A stretch of 64,000 nt of DNA from Rosa chinensis. Its lineage: Eukaryota > Streptophyta > Magnoliopsida > Rosales > Rosaceae. The first letter of the stretch is position 1, and the number at the start of each line of letters is the position of its first letter. The translations under genes were made by a program, and so were the position numbers. Of the stretch, positions 11,101 to 31,199 are shown in pieces. Under the pieces are notes generated by a model that was given only the letters and a program-made list of their open reading frames with translations, had not been told where the DNA came from and searched no databases. Location of the stretch: contig NC_037090.1 of assembly GCF_002994745.2 (NCBI RefSeq), positions 38,807,001 through 38,871,000 on the forward strand. Reading direction: 5' to 3'.

Positions 11101-14100
11101 TATTATATATATTTACTGATATAGAGAAAGATCCATGTGAAGTATAAAAACAACAGACCATATAACTTGACATAAACTGCAAGCATATGTAACATAAGTC
11201 ACAGTATCTCTTGGCCCACTGGGGAGCAGAACAGGAGAGGGATATATAACATGACACATAATTACAGGGAACTTCTGCCAGAACTCAAAAGGGGGAAGGT
11301 GAATGGCAAACTCAGTTTTTTTTTCTGATTGATGTGTTTGATGATTCAGTGTTGGGAGGATCTCGTAGGTTTGTCATCTCATGCCAAGCATAACATTTTA
11401 ATTGAGTAGTATTAAAATAATACCTTTCAAAATTACAGTATTTGACCTCAACAAATATCAAGAACAAAAGTATACCTACCCTCTCAATCAATGAGTAATT
11501 AAGGCCACTAACAGCATCAGACTGCAGATCCAGTTCCAGCAAAAATCTCCTGCTACCAAGGTAACCCCAGGCCTCTCCGGTGAAAACAATAAATACAAGC
11601 TGCATTAAACTTTAGGGTCAGAAAGGATGACATTTCTGCACGTGCAACAGTAATACAAGGTATAAAAAAAAAATAAATAAATAAATATATAAATACACAA
11701 ACAATAAAACAAAAAACAAATAACCAAAGGAAACAAAAAAAAACGTAAAAATAAAATTAAACAAACAAAATATCATATTACAAATAGTGGGCCAGATGCC
11801 TACACCAAAAGGATGGCAAAACCCAATAATAACACAGAATCCACACAACAAAATACAGACTGCACCTACACTTGACATCAACTAATGGCTTAACTATTGG
11901 ATGATAACTTGATGGCCATAAGATTTTATCGCAACATGTTAACTGAATACGTAAAATTGCAGTAAAACAGAAGGTTGGAACATGTGGCCTTGGTGTAAGA
12001 GAAAGATTGAAAGTAATGTGAAGACCAAACAACGGCAAAAAATTGAACAATAATTGACTAGGCATGGAGAACAAGCAACTGGGCAGACAAATAGAACCAT
12101 GTGTTACAAATTTAATAAATAGATTTACAAACTTTACAATGGTGAAATAACCACAAAATCTTGAACGTGTTGCATCGCCAATTGAAACCTACAGTTATAA
12201 ACTACTTCCAAATCTTCAAGGGGTTCTTAATTTTTATACAGGAACTTCTAAGATGTGCATTGAGGGTGTTTCACTCGATCATTTCTCACTATATTCCTTC
12301 AGGCCCCAATCTGTAAAATGTATTATTCTGTTACTTCTTGCAATTGACTTTTGTTTCTATTGGCAGAGAATGGAGCATTTATTTACCCAAGAAAGGACCT
12401 TATATGCTGGCTTACGAACAGCAGTATACAGGCCAAAGAAAGTAAGAGCATTCAGCCTGCTGATCAATTCTTACAAGGAACCTGTAATTTCTGATGTAGT
12501 TTAAGTCCTGAAAAATTAGCTTACTTAATGCTTGTAGGAAATGAAGCTGAGGTGCGGCCATGCTCGTGCTTCAGTTCTACTTGGGGCTTAACATGCTCAG
12601 CTGAGCTGAAGTACACTCAACTTACACATTGAAATATAATATTCCTCACACCCACCATCTCTTTTTTTCTCTCCTTTCTTTTCCCCAAAAAATCAACGAA
12701 GGGGGAAAGATACACAGTACAGGACTTGGAATTAACTGCATTAGATTGACTCAAGTGAAATCTTGTTTATAAAAATCTTTTTGTTGTCTAGAGCTAGTGT
12801 AAAACCGTTTCCCAAATTTGTTCAGAATCCATATAAGAGAGAAAGCCCCTGCAGCTGACATCCATCTTAAGACTCAGACCAAAGAAAAGACACCACACAA
12901 CTGTATCCACCAGGAAAAATTAAATATTGACTATTCAAATCTAAGAGATAGAACCATGTTTTTTCTGGGAAAAAGAGAGTATAAAACAAGCAGAGGAGAA
13001 CTGTTGTCTAGTAACAGCCAAAAGGTAAGTCCAAACCGTATCACTCAAGTCCCCACCTTTTGGGAAGATATACTTAGAAAAGAAATGCACTCTCGGGTAA
13101 CCCTACATGACCTATCATACAGAAGACTAAAATATATGCCATTGGCAATCCTGCATTGGATAATGCAAAATAACCCTTGTATGATGTCTCAAAAACTGTA
13201 AGTTGAATAGAGAAGCCAGACACTACAAGGTTTTCTACCATACTAATAATTTACCTGTTTATTAAAGTCATCCACAATATTCCCCTTCGAAAGTGCATCA
13301 ACTGCTGCCAGCAATGAAATCAGTCCCTATAAGTAGTTTCAGGTGAAATTTAGTAGGGCTCATTTTAGGCAGCGTAGACAGCACAAGGAAATAAAGACAA
13401 ACTTACAGATATTGGGGAGTCAGCACCAAGGTTTTTATCACGAAAAAATGATGCTGAATCCATTGATGCTACTGCAAGTATAATGGGCTTGGACTGCTCT
13501 GATGATGAAATATTGATCGGGGGAAGCGATGACCAAACACTGCCCTTAATAATGAAGATGCAAAAATTATACTTCATATAAACTAAAGAAAATTAAGAAA
13601 AAGATAATTATATGTTTTTTGGCTTGTTCAGTAAATTAATTTTTATCAGGAGTGCAGTACTAAATATAACTTTCAGGAATTCATTTTCCTTGTCAAACTT
13701 GTACGCCTTATTGATCAATAGCTACTGGGACTTGAAAGCAACAAAACCAGCGACAAAAAAAAAAAAAAAAAAGCAAAAGGCAAAACCAAAAGTTAACAGA
13801 AAAATAAAAGCACGTATGCTTGCCTTCAAATAGGTAAAAGACTGACTCTACCAGTGATCTAAAGTTATGGTAATAAGGTAATAAGGTAATCTGAATAAAT
13901 TTGGTAGTAGGCCATGGAGGTGAGTGGCCTACTGATGGATTATGAGTAATACAGTAATACAACAACACAACAACAACAACAATAAAAAAATATTAATATT
14001 AATATTTTCTATTGAACTAGTTATATTAGTATCATGGATTATGGGAAATACAATATTTGCCCTACAGATATATGTATAATATGTTTGAGCTGCGATTATT

Positions 14101-17100
14101 GCTCATGGGAGGATAAATATTACTGATATTATTCAGAGAAGACAACCTTCTTGGTGCCTTTTACCCCATTCAAGTTTGATGCAATAAAATTGCGGCTAAA
14201 AGTTCAAATAATTTGCTACTTCGTTGTTCCATTGCACTGTCAATCTTTCCTTGTGGCATTAGGTGGTAATCAAATCAGATCTGAAACTATCTTCTTTGGA
14301 GACCCAAAGAGGGGCCTGATATTAAGAAGAATTAGCAAATCCTTCAGGTGATGAGGATGGAAAGGAAACAAAAGAATCTTTGAGAGAACTAAGGGTGAGG
14401 AGGTGGATCATTTGTGGGACATATTTCACTTTAGATAACGGTATGTTTTAAATTCAAAGCTAATATCAGGCCATTTTTCACAATTGAAATGCAGCCGTGT
14501 AGATTTGTAATTAGGGAATTCTATATGGACCCCCACCCCACATATGCTCATCAGCTCAACTAGGCACCTCACAATTTGTTTCAAAAACTTTACCCTTCAC
14601 TTGTAACTTGGAAATAGAAACCAAACAGTGATTGGGAAACAAACACGGTTCGGTGGTTGCTTATCAAACGCTCCAAAAACTTAAAACTTGTGAATTCAAT
14701 AGGCAACCACCAAATACTATATCTGGTAGCTGCCACCAAGCACTTTAAATAGGAGAGAACCTCCAGTAACGATTTCCATTTTAATAATAACTGTTTTATG
14801 CAACTACGCCGACTGGTATGTCAATCGCTTTGCAGCTAGATCAGGGGACCCTTGTCCCTGCATTGTACCTTTTCTTACTTTTAATTATACAAGTCTGTAT
14901 CTCCTAAATTTAAAAGATAAAAATAAAATATATATAATATAGATCTAGTAGTGATTGGGAAGCAAACCCTCCAATTTCAGTGGTTGCTTATCGAACGCTC
15001 CGAAAACTAAAACTTGTGCATTCAGCACCAAGTACTATGAAGAGCATCTGGTAGCCAGTCACCAAGCACTGTTCATTGGAGAGGGGCTCCATTAAGAATT
15101 TCAATTTTGATTATTACTGCTTTATGCCACTACATGAACTTGTTTGTAACTTGCTCTGCTAGCTAGATCAGGGGATTGTCCCTGCATTGTAACTCTTTTT
15201 CTTTTATTTATAAAAGTGTGATTCTTCTAAAAATAATTAAAAATAGAAAGATATCTAGTAGTTTGTATTGTTGACAATTTAATAAATAGATTAATACATC
15301 TTATTTTAGAAAATATGTTTTTATTTAAAAAAGATAGGTCTTTTGAATTTCAAAATAAAATAATTATGATATGCTTCTCACATTAAAATGAATATACTAA
15401 AATATAACATCTCCCACTAAACTCACCTGTATCCACCTAAAGGAAGGCAAGTATTTTCCTCTAAACAAGATTTTGAATCATGAGTGCCAGCTTTCATTGT
15501 CTGATCCAAGCCAAGTGTAGAACAGGTCAGTTTTTGACATTAAGTGAATCTAATTCCAACAACAAAAACTGTGGTACATAGAAGCAAGCTGAAATATATT
15601 ATACCTGCATCACTAAATCAAACTCAGCCACATCAGCAGTATAAGATTTTTTGCTCTTCTCATTGTTTAAGGCAGCCTGAATGTAAGTGACAGCACAAAT
15701 ATAGAAATCAATCAAAATGACCCCAAAAGTATACTCAAAATTTTATCAAGAAAACCCAAGGTCAACAGTACTTTGCATCTTAGGAAAGGTTAATGAAAAC
15801 TCGGTAAAAAGTGATGGAACTGACAGAAAATTTGCTTCATTCAATGGAAAATATGTGATACATAAGGGAATGGTGAATTGAAATCAAATACAGTGTTAAG
15901 CCACACTAATCTCCTCCTTCGTCCTAGATTTCACACTTTATTCTCCAATAAGTCAACTGAATCCAGATAAATGGTATAGCTATCTCTTAATATGTAATTT
16001 CTTAAGCTAGCTATATGTTTTAATTCTTACCATTATTATTCATTCTCTGTACCTATTTAAATCCATCTTAAAGAGAAGAATATAAACAGAAAACTCATCA
16101 AACTCTTCCAACCAGTAATAAACTTCATAAACTTAGCTCAAATGATAAACCTATGGCATCAGCAAATAAACTGCAAAGCAACCAAAAGTATGATCTTGAG
16201 GAAAAGGTGAAGAAATTGTTAGTTCAATCAGTCATAATGTTTGAAAATTTTATAAAAAGTGTGGAAATCTAATTTAATTCTTCATCCAGCTGGTTCACAG
16301 TATTACATTCTTAACTTACTTAGAAAAGGGAAATACAGCAGCAATGTGGTTAGTTGTGTAGTCCAGGTAATAAAGCGTCCAGAAACCTTAAGTCCAGGTA
16401 TATCTTATGACAAACAATAAAAAAATAATGCACCAAATAGAATTTTGCACTATATGGTGAAAACTTTTGCAGCTGCAAAATCTGCTATTGAAGAAAGTTG
16501 AACCACATGGTGCAAGAGTTACACTGTCACGTCATTGTATTTGCTGCTGCACCAATAGGTATATCTTTGCAGCAACAGCAATACCAATAACTCACCGAGT
16601 TTCAATGCAGAAAGCACAAAAAGACTGAAAAGCCAGAGAAAAAAGAAAACAAAAGGTTTCAGATCCCGCTAGAATTGTTTCTGGCCAAAATTTTAAAGGT
16701 GGAAGCTTACACCCTTATATCAGCCAACAGTTTTTGCTGCATGCACTCAGTGTATCACCAAAAAAAAAAAAAAAACAACCCACCTTTGTAATACATCAAG
16801 GATGAGAGAAGTGCATCTAGCAGTTTGGCACAAAAATTCACTATACTAGTATCTAGCAGTTTCCGACAGTCAATATTCGAATGGGTAGATCAACCACTCC
16901 TTCAGAATTCAAAACACAGTTTATCTAATACAATAATGGTTCCTCTAACGATTTAATAGAGATTTAAAAGATCATCCATGTCAAACTTTCTGGTCTCTTA
17001 GATTTTATTTACCCCCAATATGTCAAACAACCGTAAAGATAGCTGTATCTGTTGAAATAGTCATCAGGGCCCACTGGCCTGAGAAGCCATCTCATATCAT

Positions 17101-19195
17101 GGTAAAGAAATATCTAGCAATCTTACATGTATTACAAGAATCTTAAGAACTTGAATTACCTCCTGCAGGGTCAATGTGCTACTCTGGGAGAGTAAGAATA
17201 CAGGAAAGTTATACGTGTTCCACATTATACCAGATCCCTGCCAATTTTAAAATGTCAAGGCCTCACTTTGTCAGAATACAAAACTGAAACATAGACATCC
17301 TACCAAATATTATCAATTCTAATCTCTTGATTAGATTTCATTAAAATAATAAATGTTTCAAAAAGTACGTCTTGTACATGGTTTCATTTTGATATTTTCT
17401 TTTTTTTCAACAATTATCATCATCTAACTATATGCGTACTTAATGAACAAACAAGTCGAGTACTTTGGTACAGGATGTTGTTACTTGTCAAATATTGATT
17501 CATCAAGATAGTTCAAACAAAAGTATTCAACTAGTTAGCAGCAGATATACAAGAAAATAACTCACAATCGGGTTCCATTCGTAGTTGATGCTTCTGTAAG
17601 GAGCAAAATCTGATTGTGGGAACTTCAGAGCTGGAGAGAACCCTATACACAAGACAAAGTGCCACTGTCAGCAGCACTGATAAGAATGCTGAGGGTTACC
17701 TCACCTTAGCTTTGTAAAGAAAAATAAAAAGGACAAATGATGTGGAAAGATGTGGCTTCATGTCGTTAATCTAATTTAGACTTCAAGAAGAACATTAAAA
17801 ATTGTTACCTAGTAGATAACTGCATTTTACCTTTTAACTTATTTTGAATCTCAGGCCCTGATTCTACCAAGACACCAGCTATATTGCTAGCGAAGGTCGT
17901 ATCCTTCGATATTCTGCAACAGGCATAAATATCTTCTGATTAAGCATAGTTCAAGTTCGAAGAGTAACAACAGAAGGAACAAAGTGATTAATCAAAAGCA
18001 TCATCCTCAGGCATCGGTTATATATTGACACCAATACAGAATAACAGAAATCTTTTACACTAATACGTAAACAAAACCCAGAAACATTGATGCATGTTGA
18101 ACCATGGCCCTACGTTATATAGCCAAGAAATGATGGTAAGCAAAAGACTGTTCAATTCCACCACAGACCCACAACCAGATGAAGATAATTATCATTCTTA
18201 TTGCTTAAAACATCATTATTCCACTAGGAGCCACTAGAAGGTACACAGGGCTTTCTAACTCACACAACTTCTTCAAAAGTTTCTGATTTGAACAAAAATA
18301 AATAAACAATGTTTAATGTAACACAAAAATTAGTAGAATATCAAATCAGGGGCATATTCCTTCTTTAGTACTTGAAAGGCGGAATTATTGTTCGGTTCAC
18401 TTACCATCTTGCTGTTTGTATCAGCTAATATCTACCAACAGGGCAGTAATACTAGGGAATTATTGATTTAATATATGTGTGTGTGTGTGTGCACGCACAC
18501 ATACATATATCAAGACAAAGAAATTTCATGTTGCTAGCTTGGCTCAACCGAAATTCATTTAGTTCTTAAGATATTATAAAACTGGGATAAGTAGTTTCTC
18601 AAAAAAAAAAAAAAATCTTCAGACGTTATGGCAGCAGGTACTTTTTATTCTACAATATGAGGTGGGTTTTCAATTACTAGCAAATGCTTTCATTTAGTTC
18701 TTAAGAGATACTACAGCATAACATGGTTCAACTAGGACCCAATATAAGAGACTTAACAAGTGAAGCAGAATATCAAACTTGCAAAAGTGAAGTTTTATAT
18801 ACATAATAATATATCAAAGCTTATATACATGCCTGGCAAAAAAACTTTCAATTTCATCCACTGAAAGCAGAACTGCAGATAACTGAGTGAGATCATTAGC
18901 ATTATTTAGTCTTATAATTGGAGCAACAACCTTCTCTCTTCCAGGATCTGGGAATATAAACAAAAACAGAAAAGTACACCAGAGGTTCATTAGAAGGATA
19001 TCTGATTACATGTAAAAACCAAGTAAATGAACTATGATAAAAAAAACAAAGACAGTAAAGAACTTACTTGAACAACCAATCTCCCCAGAAAGATTGAGTA
19101 GTCGAACACAAGGATATCCATCAATCGTCATGTACATGGAACTCTGGAGATCAGGAACTGACTCCATCATGCTAGTCTGTCCTAAAAAATTTAAA

Positions 19196-19226
<31 letters not shown>

Positions 19227-19936
19227 TATTCAACATAAGCTAGTGAATTATATAAACTTATGCTTTACACAGAAGAAAAAAAAATAGTACTACTATATAG
19301 AGTGCAGATGCCTTGAGAAAAGGGGCAAAGTAAAACCATAGGATAAAATCTGAACAAAGAAATGGTCATATGAGTAGTATTTCCTAATGATCAAGTCAGA
19401 AAATCAGCAATTCTATGGTAACCCGGAATACCAATTCACAGTCTGTGCACTCCATTTTTATCCAGATGCGATGCACTAAGAAGTTTGCTTTACAGTAACT
19501 GTAATGCACAATGTGAAACAGGTTTGGACACTAGATTTTTCGGGCCAAAAAATGAAGGTATCCTTGCCTTTTTAACCAAGAAGCTAGAACCAATCAGTAG
19601 ACGGTCAGAGCCCCGGGGACAAGGTTCATGTTATCTTCACTAGATTATCGATTCTGCTAGTGCTGGGAGGATGCTATAAATTTCATGTTTTCAAATACTA
19701 ATTGTTTCTACCAAATCAGAATCTATCTCTTCAAATTCACAACTCTACCCATACTGACATTACAATTCAACATAGCAACAACGAAACAACAAGTTAATTT
19801 TGATCAACAACTGCTTAGAATAAGAAATTGCAGAATGAAACAAGAGAGAGAGAGAGAGAGAGAGAGAGTCACCGGAGAAAGATAGATGAAGCTGAAAACT
19901 CAAGAGCAAAAGCAGTTGAAGGAATTTGGCGGCCAT
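8109..19936 (-). CDS. NCT: Nicastrin, gamma-secretase subunit, 16 exons
   Basis: Nicastrin is the large glycosylated lumenal subunit of gamma-secretase, the presenilin intramembrane protease, with roles in substrate gating and complex assembly. Coding exons (minus strand, listed 5' to 3'): 19936-19873, 19181-19068, 18947-18833, 17913-17831, 17642-17566, 17237-17160, 15676-15605, 15500-15427, 13539-13407, 13326-13255, 11599-11480, 11065-10994, 10284-10144, 9251-9167, 9074-8633, 8373-8109. They join in phase to 668 aa, close to the length of plant nicastrins as I recall it. The start MAAKFLQLLLLLSFQ opens a signal peptide. The body carries REKVVAPIIRL, NYEWNPIGSG and FTGEAWGYLGSR, and the C-terminus has one membrane span (about residues 634-656) and a short KALKRD tail. 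Intron 3 uses a GC donor. Intron 1 begins with a (TC)n run and intron 2 carries an AT repeat. Confidence 0.95.
14628..15262. repeat. Diverged tandem duplication of about 320 bp in nicastrin intron 8
   Basis: Two units start at GTGATTGGGAA (14628) and GTGATTGGGAA (14951). Both contain the order GTGGTTGCTTATC, ACTTGTG, CACCAAG, CTAGATCAGGGGA and CCCTGCATTGTA at matching offsets, with many substitutions and small indels. The duplication lies wholly in the intron between nicastrin exons 8 and 9, so it does not change the protein. It may be two copies of a MITE-like sequence; I could not define ends or target duplications. Confidence 0.75.
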
Positions 19937-20255
19937 AACTGACTGAGCTACTTCTTCTACTCTTGCTGCTTCCAGAACAAACCCTAGACCATCTCTGTTT
20001 CTCTGGGTTGGCTTACAATGGGCTTCAAAAGTCAAAATGCTTCAAAATTCTGAGCCGACCCTCTGACGGGGATCATGATATTTACGCCTCGACTATAATC
20101 AGCTTCGGCATAACAGATTTTCCTTTTCTTTTCTTTTTTTTCTTTTTTCTTTTTCAAGTTAAACAGAATTTATTTGGCACCTAAAAGTATTTTCGTCTTT
20201 TTCACTCTAAAATGAGTAATTGTAAAGGCCCCAAAACTCTCCTAATTCATATTTA

Positions 20256-22122
20256 GGGGGTGTATTGTATATGGAATTATTGGCACTTTTAAAGAAATTC
20301 ATTGAATTTATTCAATAGAGACTCTTAACGGTCCATAAAAGTCTGAGTGTATTCAATTAGGATTTTAAAAAATGAATAGAAGTTTAAGGGTATTCAAAAT
20401 ATCATTCATACATACGGAATTAGAAAATCATGGAAAATCATGGACTTTGTAGTGTTTAGTATAAATACCAAATTCCAATATTTTTCCAGCCACCAGGGCA
20501 AAGATTTTGAGCGTGGAAAAGTCTGTCAAAGTTCTTCTCTCTGCGCGTTCAAGGTTGGTCCTCCATCATCTCTCTTTCATGATTTCTTTTTTCTTTTCTC
20601 TTTTATTTTGTGATATCAACCTCCAATACCTAATATATTCATTGTTGTTGTTGAATTTGATTTTTTTTTTTTTTCAATTGTGATGCTTGGAACCCTAACA
20701 TTATCATCAACTCCTAAAACAAAGCCAAATAATGTATATGCCTAATGCTTTTATGGTTCGATCATAGTCCTGCATACTATTGCGGTTATTGCTATTGTCG
20801 TCACTTGTTTGCTGCGTATGTTTCTTCTTCTTTGTTTTTGTCGCTAGGTTTTCTGTTTCTTTTGTATTTATTGCTGTCCTATATGGCATGGTTATCTTTT
20901 TTATGCTACTACTTTGCCCTTGTGGGTCTTAAGTTCGGGTAGATTAGCCAAACGGTGGGGTTTTTTTTTTTTTTTCCTTCATGCCAGAACTTCTTTTCTA
21001 TACCTAATAGTGTGTGTGATTTTACCCTGCATTGAGATGGGACTTATGTTGACAATCTCATGAGATGGGACTTACATGCATAAAAAAAAATTCAGAGTAC
21101 TTATTACAATTTATGTCATATAACATACTAATTGCACGTGTTTTTTATTATTAGGTAAATATTACTTAGAGGACTGCGGATTCCCAAATCGACGTCTATT
21201 CCTAGCTCCATTTTGAGGTACTCGATATCACCTCAAAGATTTTGGTGGTGAAGGAAATCATCCTGTCAATGCAATTAAGTTATTCAATCTGCGCCATGCT
21301 TCCTTGAGGAACGTAATTGAAAGAATATTTGGAATATTTAAGTCGCGTTTCACAATCTTCAAATCAGCACCACCATTTTTATATAAGACACAAGCAGAAC
21401 TAGTTTTGACTTGTGCAAGACTGCACAATTTTCTTCGACAGAAATGTCGTTCAGATGAATTTCCTCCTGAACCAGATGAAGATCCGATAGACAATCACGA
21501 AGATAATTTTGAATGGAATGATTTTCAAACCCAAGATCAGCAAAGAGAGAATGCTAATGAATGGAGAATGAGTATTGCTACTCATATGTGGACAGATGCC
21601 CAACCAAATGCCAACAATGAAAACAACGACAATCAAGAAAGTGAAAATGAGGGAGAAGACTAAATCATATCATTATTTCAAATACGTCTGCTTATTTGGC
21701 ATGAAACTTCATCAATGTGTTTTTTTTCCCTTCTCTTTTTTGGATACATTTTGGTTTGGTTGATTATATTTGGAGGCTTTTCCTTTATTTTCTTATATGT
21801 TTGTTTCATGACATTATTTGAGCTTCTTTGATTCATACGCTAATGGTCATTAGTTAACATAGCTACGGCATCGTATTTTATTCTCTGACTAATAAACTAG
21901 CTTGGTTTTTCTTTTTTATAAGTATTGTAAAATCTATAGAAGTCATTCATATAAAGTCTGTAGATTTTTACAAATCAGTAAAAATCTGTGCTAAAAATCA
22001 GTAAAAGTCAATGGTTTTTAAAAAATAAATAAAAGTCTATGAACTTTTTATAGAATCCATAGATTTTTGAAAAAGTCTATCATTTAAAAAAACTCCATAC
22101 AAATCTAAATACAATATACCCC
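20256..22122. mobile_element. PIF/Harbinger-type DNA transposon, degraded
   Basis: The left end reads GGGGGTGTATTGTATATGGA. The right end, read in reverse complement, is GGGGTATATTGTATTTAGA, giving imperfect inverted ends; each is preceded by TTA on its own strand. The interior holds the C-terminal part of a Harbinger transposase. The internal (sub-terminal) parts are rich in AAAGTCTATG-type repeats. The flanks match the continuous sequence at 32740-32790, so the undisturbed site can be compared. It shows about eight extra bases (GTAATTGT) between the junctions, so a simple 3-bp target duplication is not visible. Confidence 0.75.
21156..21663 (+). pseudogene. Harbinger transposase, C-terminal remnant
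   Basis: The frame reads DCGFPNRRLFLAPF, a TGA stop, then YHLKDFGG and NLRHASLRNVIERIFGIFK, continuing to an acidic Asn/Glu-rich tail that ends at 21663. The pattern DxGYP...LxPYRG...FNxRHSxxRNVIERxFGxLK is the last third of the DDE_4 transposase of PIF/Harbinger elements. It includes the block around the final catalytic Glu (VIERIFG). The two earlier catalytic Asp blocks and the Myb-like partner gene are absent. Truncation and the internal stop make it non-functional. Confidence 0.88.
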
Positions 22123-23105
22123 TAAGGCCCCAAAACGAAGGCAAATAAAACCCAACTGACCTCTAATCGGGTCATGGGCCTTGCCCGAGTTCCTTCTCCT
22201 TTGCTTTTGATTCTCTCTGGTTTTTCCCAAGTAGCTCAAAAGCCCTAAACCTCTCGAGTCACTTGAGCAGCAACACCCAATCGCCTCAGGTACCATCTTC
22301 TCTTTCCCATCTGGGTTTTTCGCTTTTCGTATAATTCTGTGATTTGAAAGATCAATTCATGAAATTGAAATTGAAATTGATGGTGAATTTGCATCTCACT
22401 TCGTTTTGGGTATTGAAATTTGCCGATACTGTGATTCTAGTTGTTCATGCTCTTGATTTCTGGTTCTAATGTATACTTTTAATATCAAAAGTTTCAATCT
22501 TGGATCGTTCTCTTCAGACTATGAAGGGTTCCATGTCTGCATTAGAATGGTAAATAACCACTGAGCAATTTGAACTTGATTCTTCGTTTGATAAAAAAAA
22601 GAACTAATCTGCCAAGTAGGGGTCTGTTCCTAAGCATTGTTCATATCAACAGTTAAATGACGCTTTTGTCCATGCCATTGACTGTAGCTATCTAGCTGTG
22701 AGATACAGGCGTAGCATCGACTGCCCATCTTTTCTTCTGCTATTTCGTTTCAGAGGGAGAGAGTCGAGCAGACAAGGTAGCCTTCGAAAAACCCTACCAT
22801 CAATCGCTTATTTTGATTCGGGTTCAAATAGTTTTCCTTTGATGCGGCTTTATCTTCAATCTGTTTTGAGGGATTTGATTGTGTGGTTAGTGGCTAAATG
22901 AAGGAATAGGAAAAATGAAATCTTGATTATGGGTTTCGATTTAATTCTGATGATATGTAGTAGAGGAGACCAAGTTTGCTCCTTTTCCAAGATAAACTTG
23001 GAGGATTGAACTCGCTTATTTGCTTTTGGTTGTCAAGCTACCAAACTGGCCTTTAGGGTTCTGGGTTTTTATTATTTTGGAATTTTTTAATTCTATGTTA
23101 CCTGA
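22123..23105 (+). pseudogene. Duplicated 5' end (promoter and 5'UTR) of the mL41 gene, no CDS
   Basis: This stretch aligns almost base for base with 32756-33800: GGCCCCAAAACG at the start, CCCAATCGCCTCAGGTACC (an exon-like end with a GT donor), GGCGTAGCATCGACTGCCC, and TAATTCTATG near the end. In the second copy it leads into the mL41 coding exons; here it stops near 23105 and coding sequence never follows. Small indels separate the copies, for example about 57 bp extra near 33236-33296. Similarity is high enough to suggest a fairly recent partial duplication. It may still have promoter activity; that is inference. Confidence 0.8.
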
Positions 23106-23650
23106 AACTATCTCTCATTTTTGTGAAATTTTGAGGCTGTTTCTGTTTATTTATTGTCCAAATTGAAATGTTTTGCATAGTATATTGAGGAAATGAACTA
23201 CACCAGTGCTTGCTGCAATTATATCAAAAATGGCAATGGTAGCTAAACCAAAATGTGTACTCCAATTATATTAGTTCGACTTTTTTTTTCCTCTTTTTAC
23301 TCCCCACACGCACACATTTCATATATCAAACTAATGATCTTCAAGATCAATTAACAAGTCACAATTCACCAAATAATTTGACCATAAATAAAGGCAGATT
23401 CTATTATTTGACCCATTGACCCGCCCCAATGTGAAAATTCAAACATGAAAAGGACACAAAGCAGGTACGCGTGGACCAAAGTCAAACTTTACCAAGGCCC
23501 AATATTTCGGCACAACACAACGCCGTTCGCCGCCGCTCCTATCACCACAGCATTTCCTTCTCCTTCTCTTCGTCTCTGTTTCTTTTCCGTTTCGTTTACT
23601 ATTGCCGCCGCTCTCATTTGACCGCTTCACCTTTCACTCAACTTTTTCCT

Positions 23651-30517
<6,867 letters not shown>

Positions 30518-31199
30518 AAGTGTACACACAACTGAGGTAGTCTTATACAAATTTTGATGCAAGAGCGGTTGTTTGGGCCAAAAACACGAGAAAGGTTGAT
30601 ACGTAACAAATGTAGACTAGGTGAGGGGAGAGCGTAGATCATGTTTCCCTTATTCTGTTTCACTAGAAACCATAGGATAATCTTCTCTGGCAATTTTGGG
30701 GATCCACTGACTAAACACACTGCAGAAAGGAAACAAATCGCAAGAGATACTGTTGGCAATTCTTTTTGGAATAGGAGATCCTTCGATTTTTGTTGTCTTC
30801 ACTACTTGTAAGAACAATACAAAATGCAATTAACAAATTATTCGGCTAGTTCTGAAAAGATCGCTTGCTCATTCTTTATATTTATACACATACATACATA
30901 CATACATATTTATATTTCTTTTGGACACTTCCATTTCATATATTATTTGATATACCTTGTTGGACATAGAGCGGAGAAATTTGATGAAGTTTATTTTACA
31001 TGCATGTCTTAACTTTTGGTGTAACTGCCAATACTTGGATAGTGCCAGATATAGTTAGCTTCACACTAACCATAAATCATATATCTTGACATACTGGCCA
31101 AAAAGATTAGAATTTGACAAAAAAAAAAAAAAAAAAACCTTGAGGGCCCCGCTCTGCTAGCGTGCCCCAAACCATAACTCCTAAGGACTAGTTTTTCCG
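30518..31199. other. Intergenic spacer after the TGT gene
   Basis: Holds the TGT 3'UTR, an AT-rich spacer with a short CATA repeat (30889-30907), and an A-run at 31121-31138. No further gene is supported. Confidence 0.4.

Noticed and set aside
12818..13201. 127-aa plus-strand ORF inside nicastrin intron 10
   Set aside because: Lies opposite and between phase-consistent nicastrin exons and has no domain; chance ORF in intron.
20256..22122. A typical TTA/TAA target-site duplication for the Harbinger element
   Set aside because: The two flanking trinucleotides are TTA and TAA on the same strand, so they are not a direct repeat, and the matching site at 32740-32790 has extra bases.
23471..23650. 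In-frame upstream ATG that would extend TGT by 60 residues
   Set aside because: Plant TGT proteins as I recall them start at MALRFEV; the upstream segment is Ser/Phe/Arg-rich and looks like translated leader sequence. A plastid or mitochondrial isoform from this start cannot be excluded.
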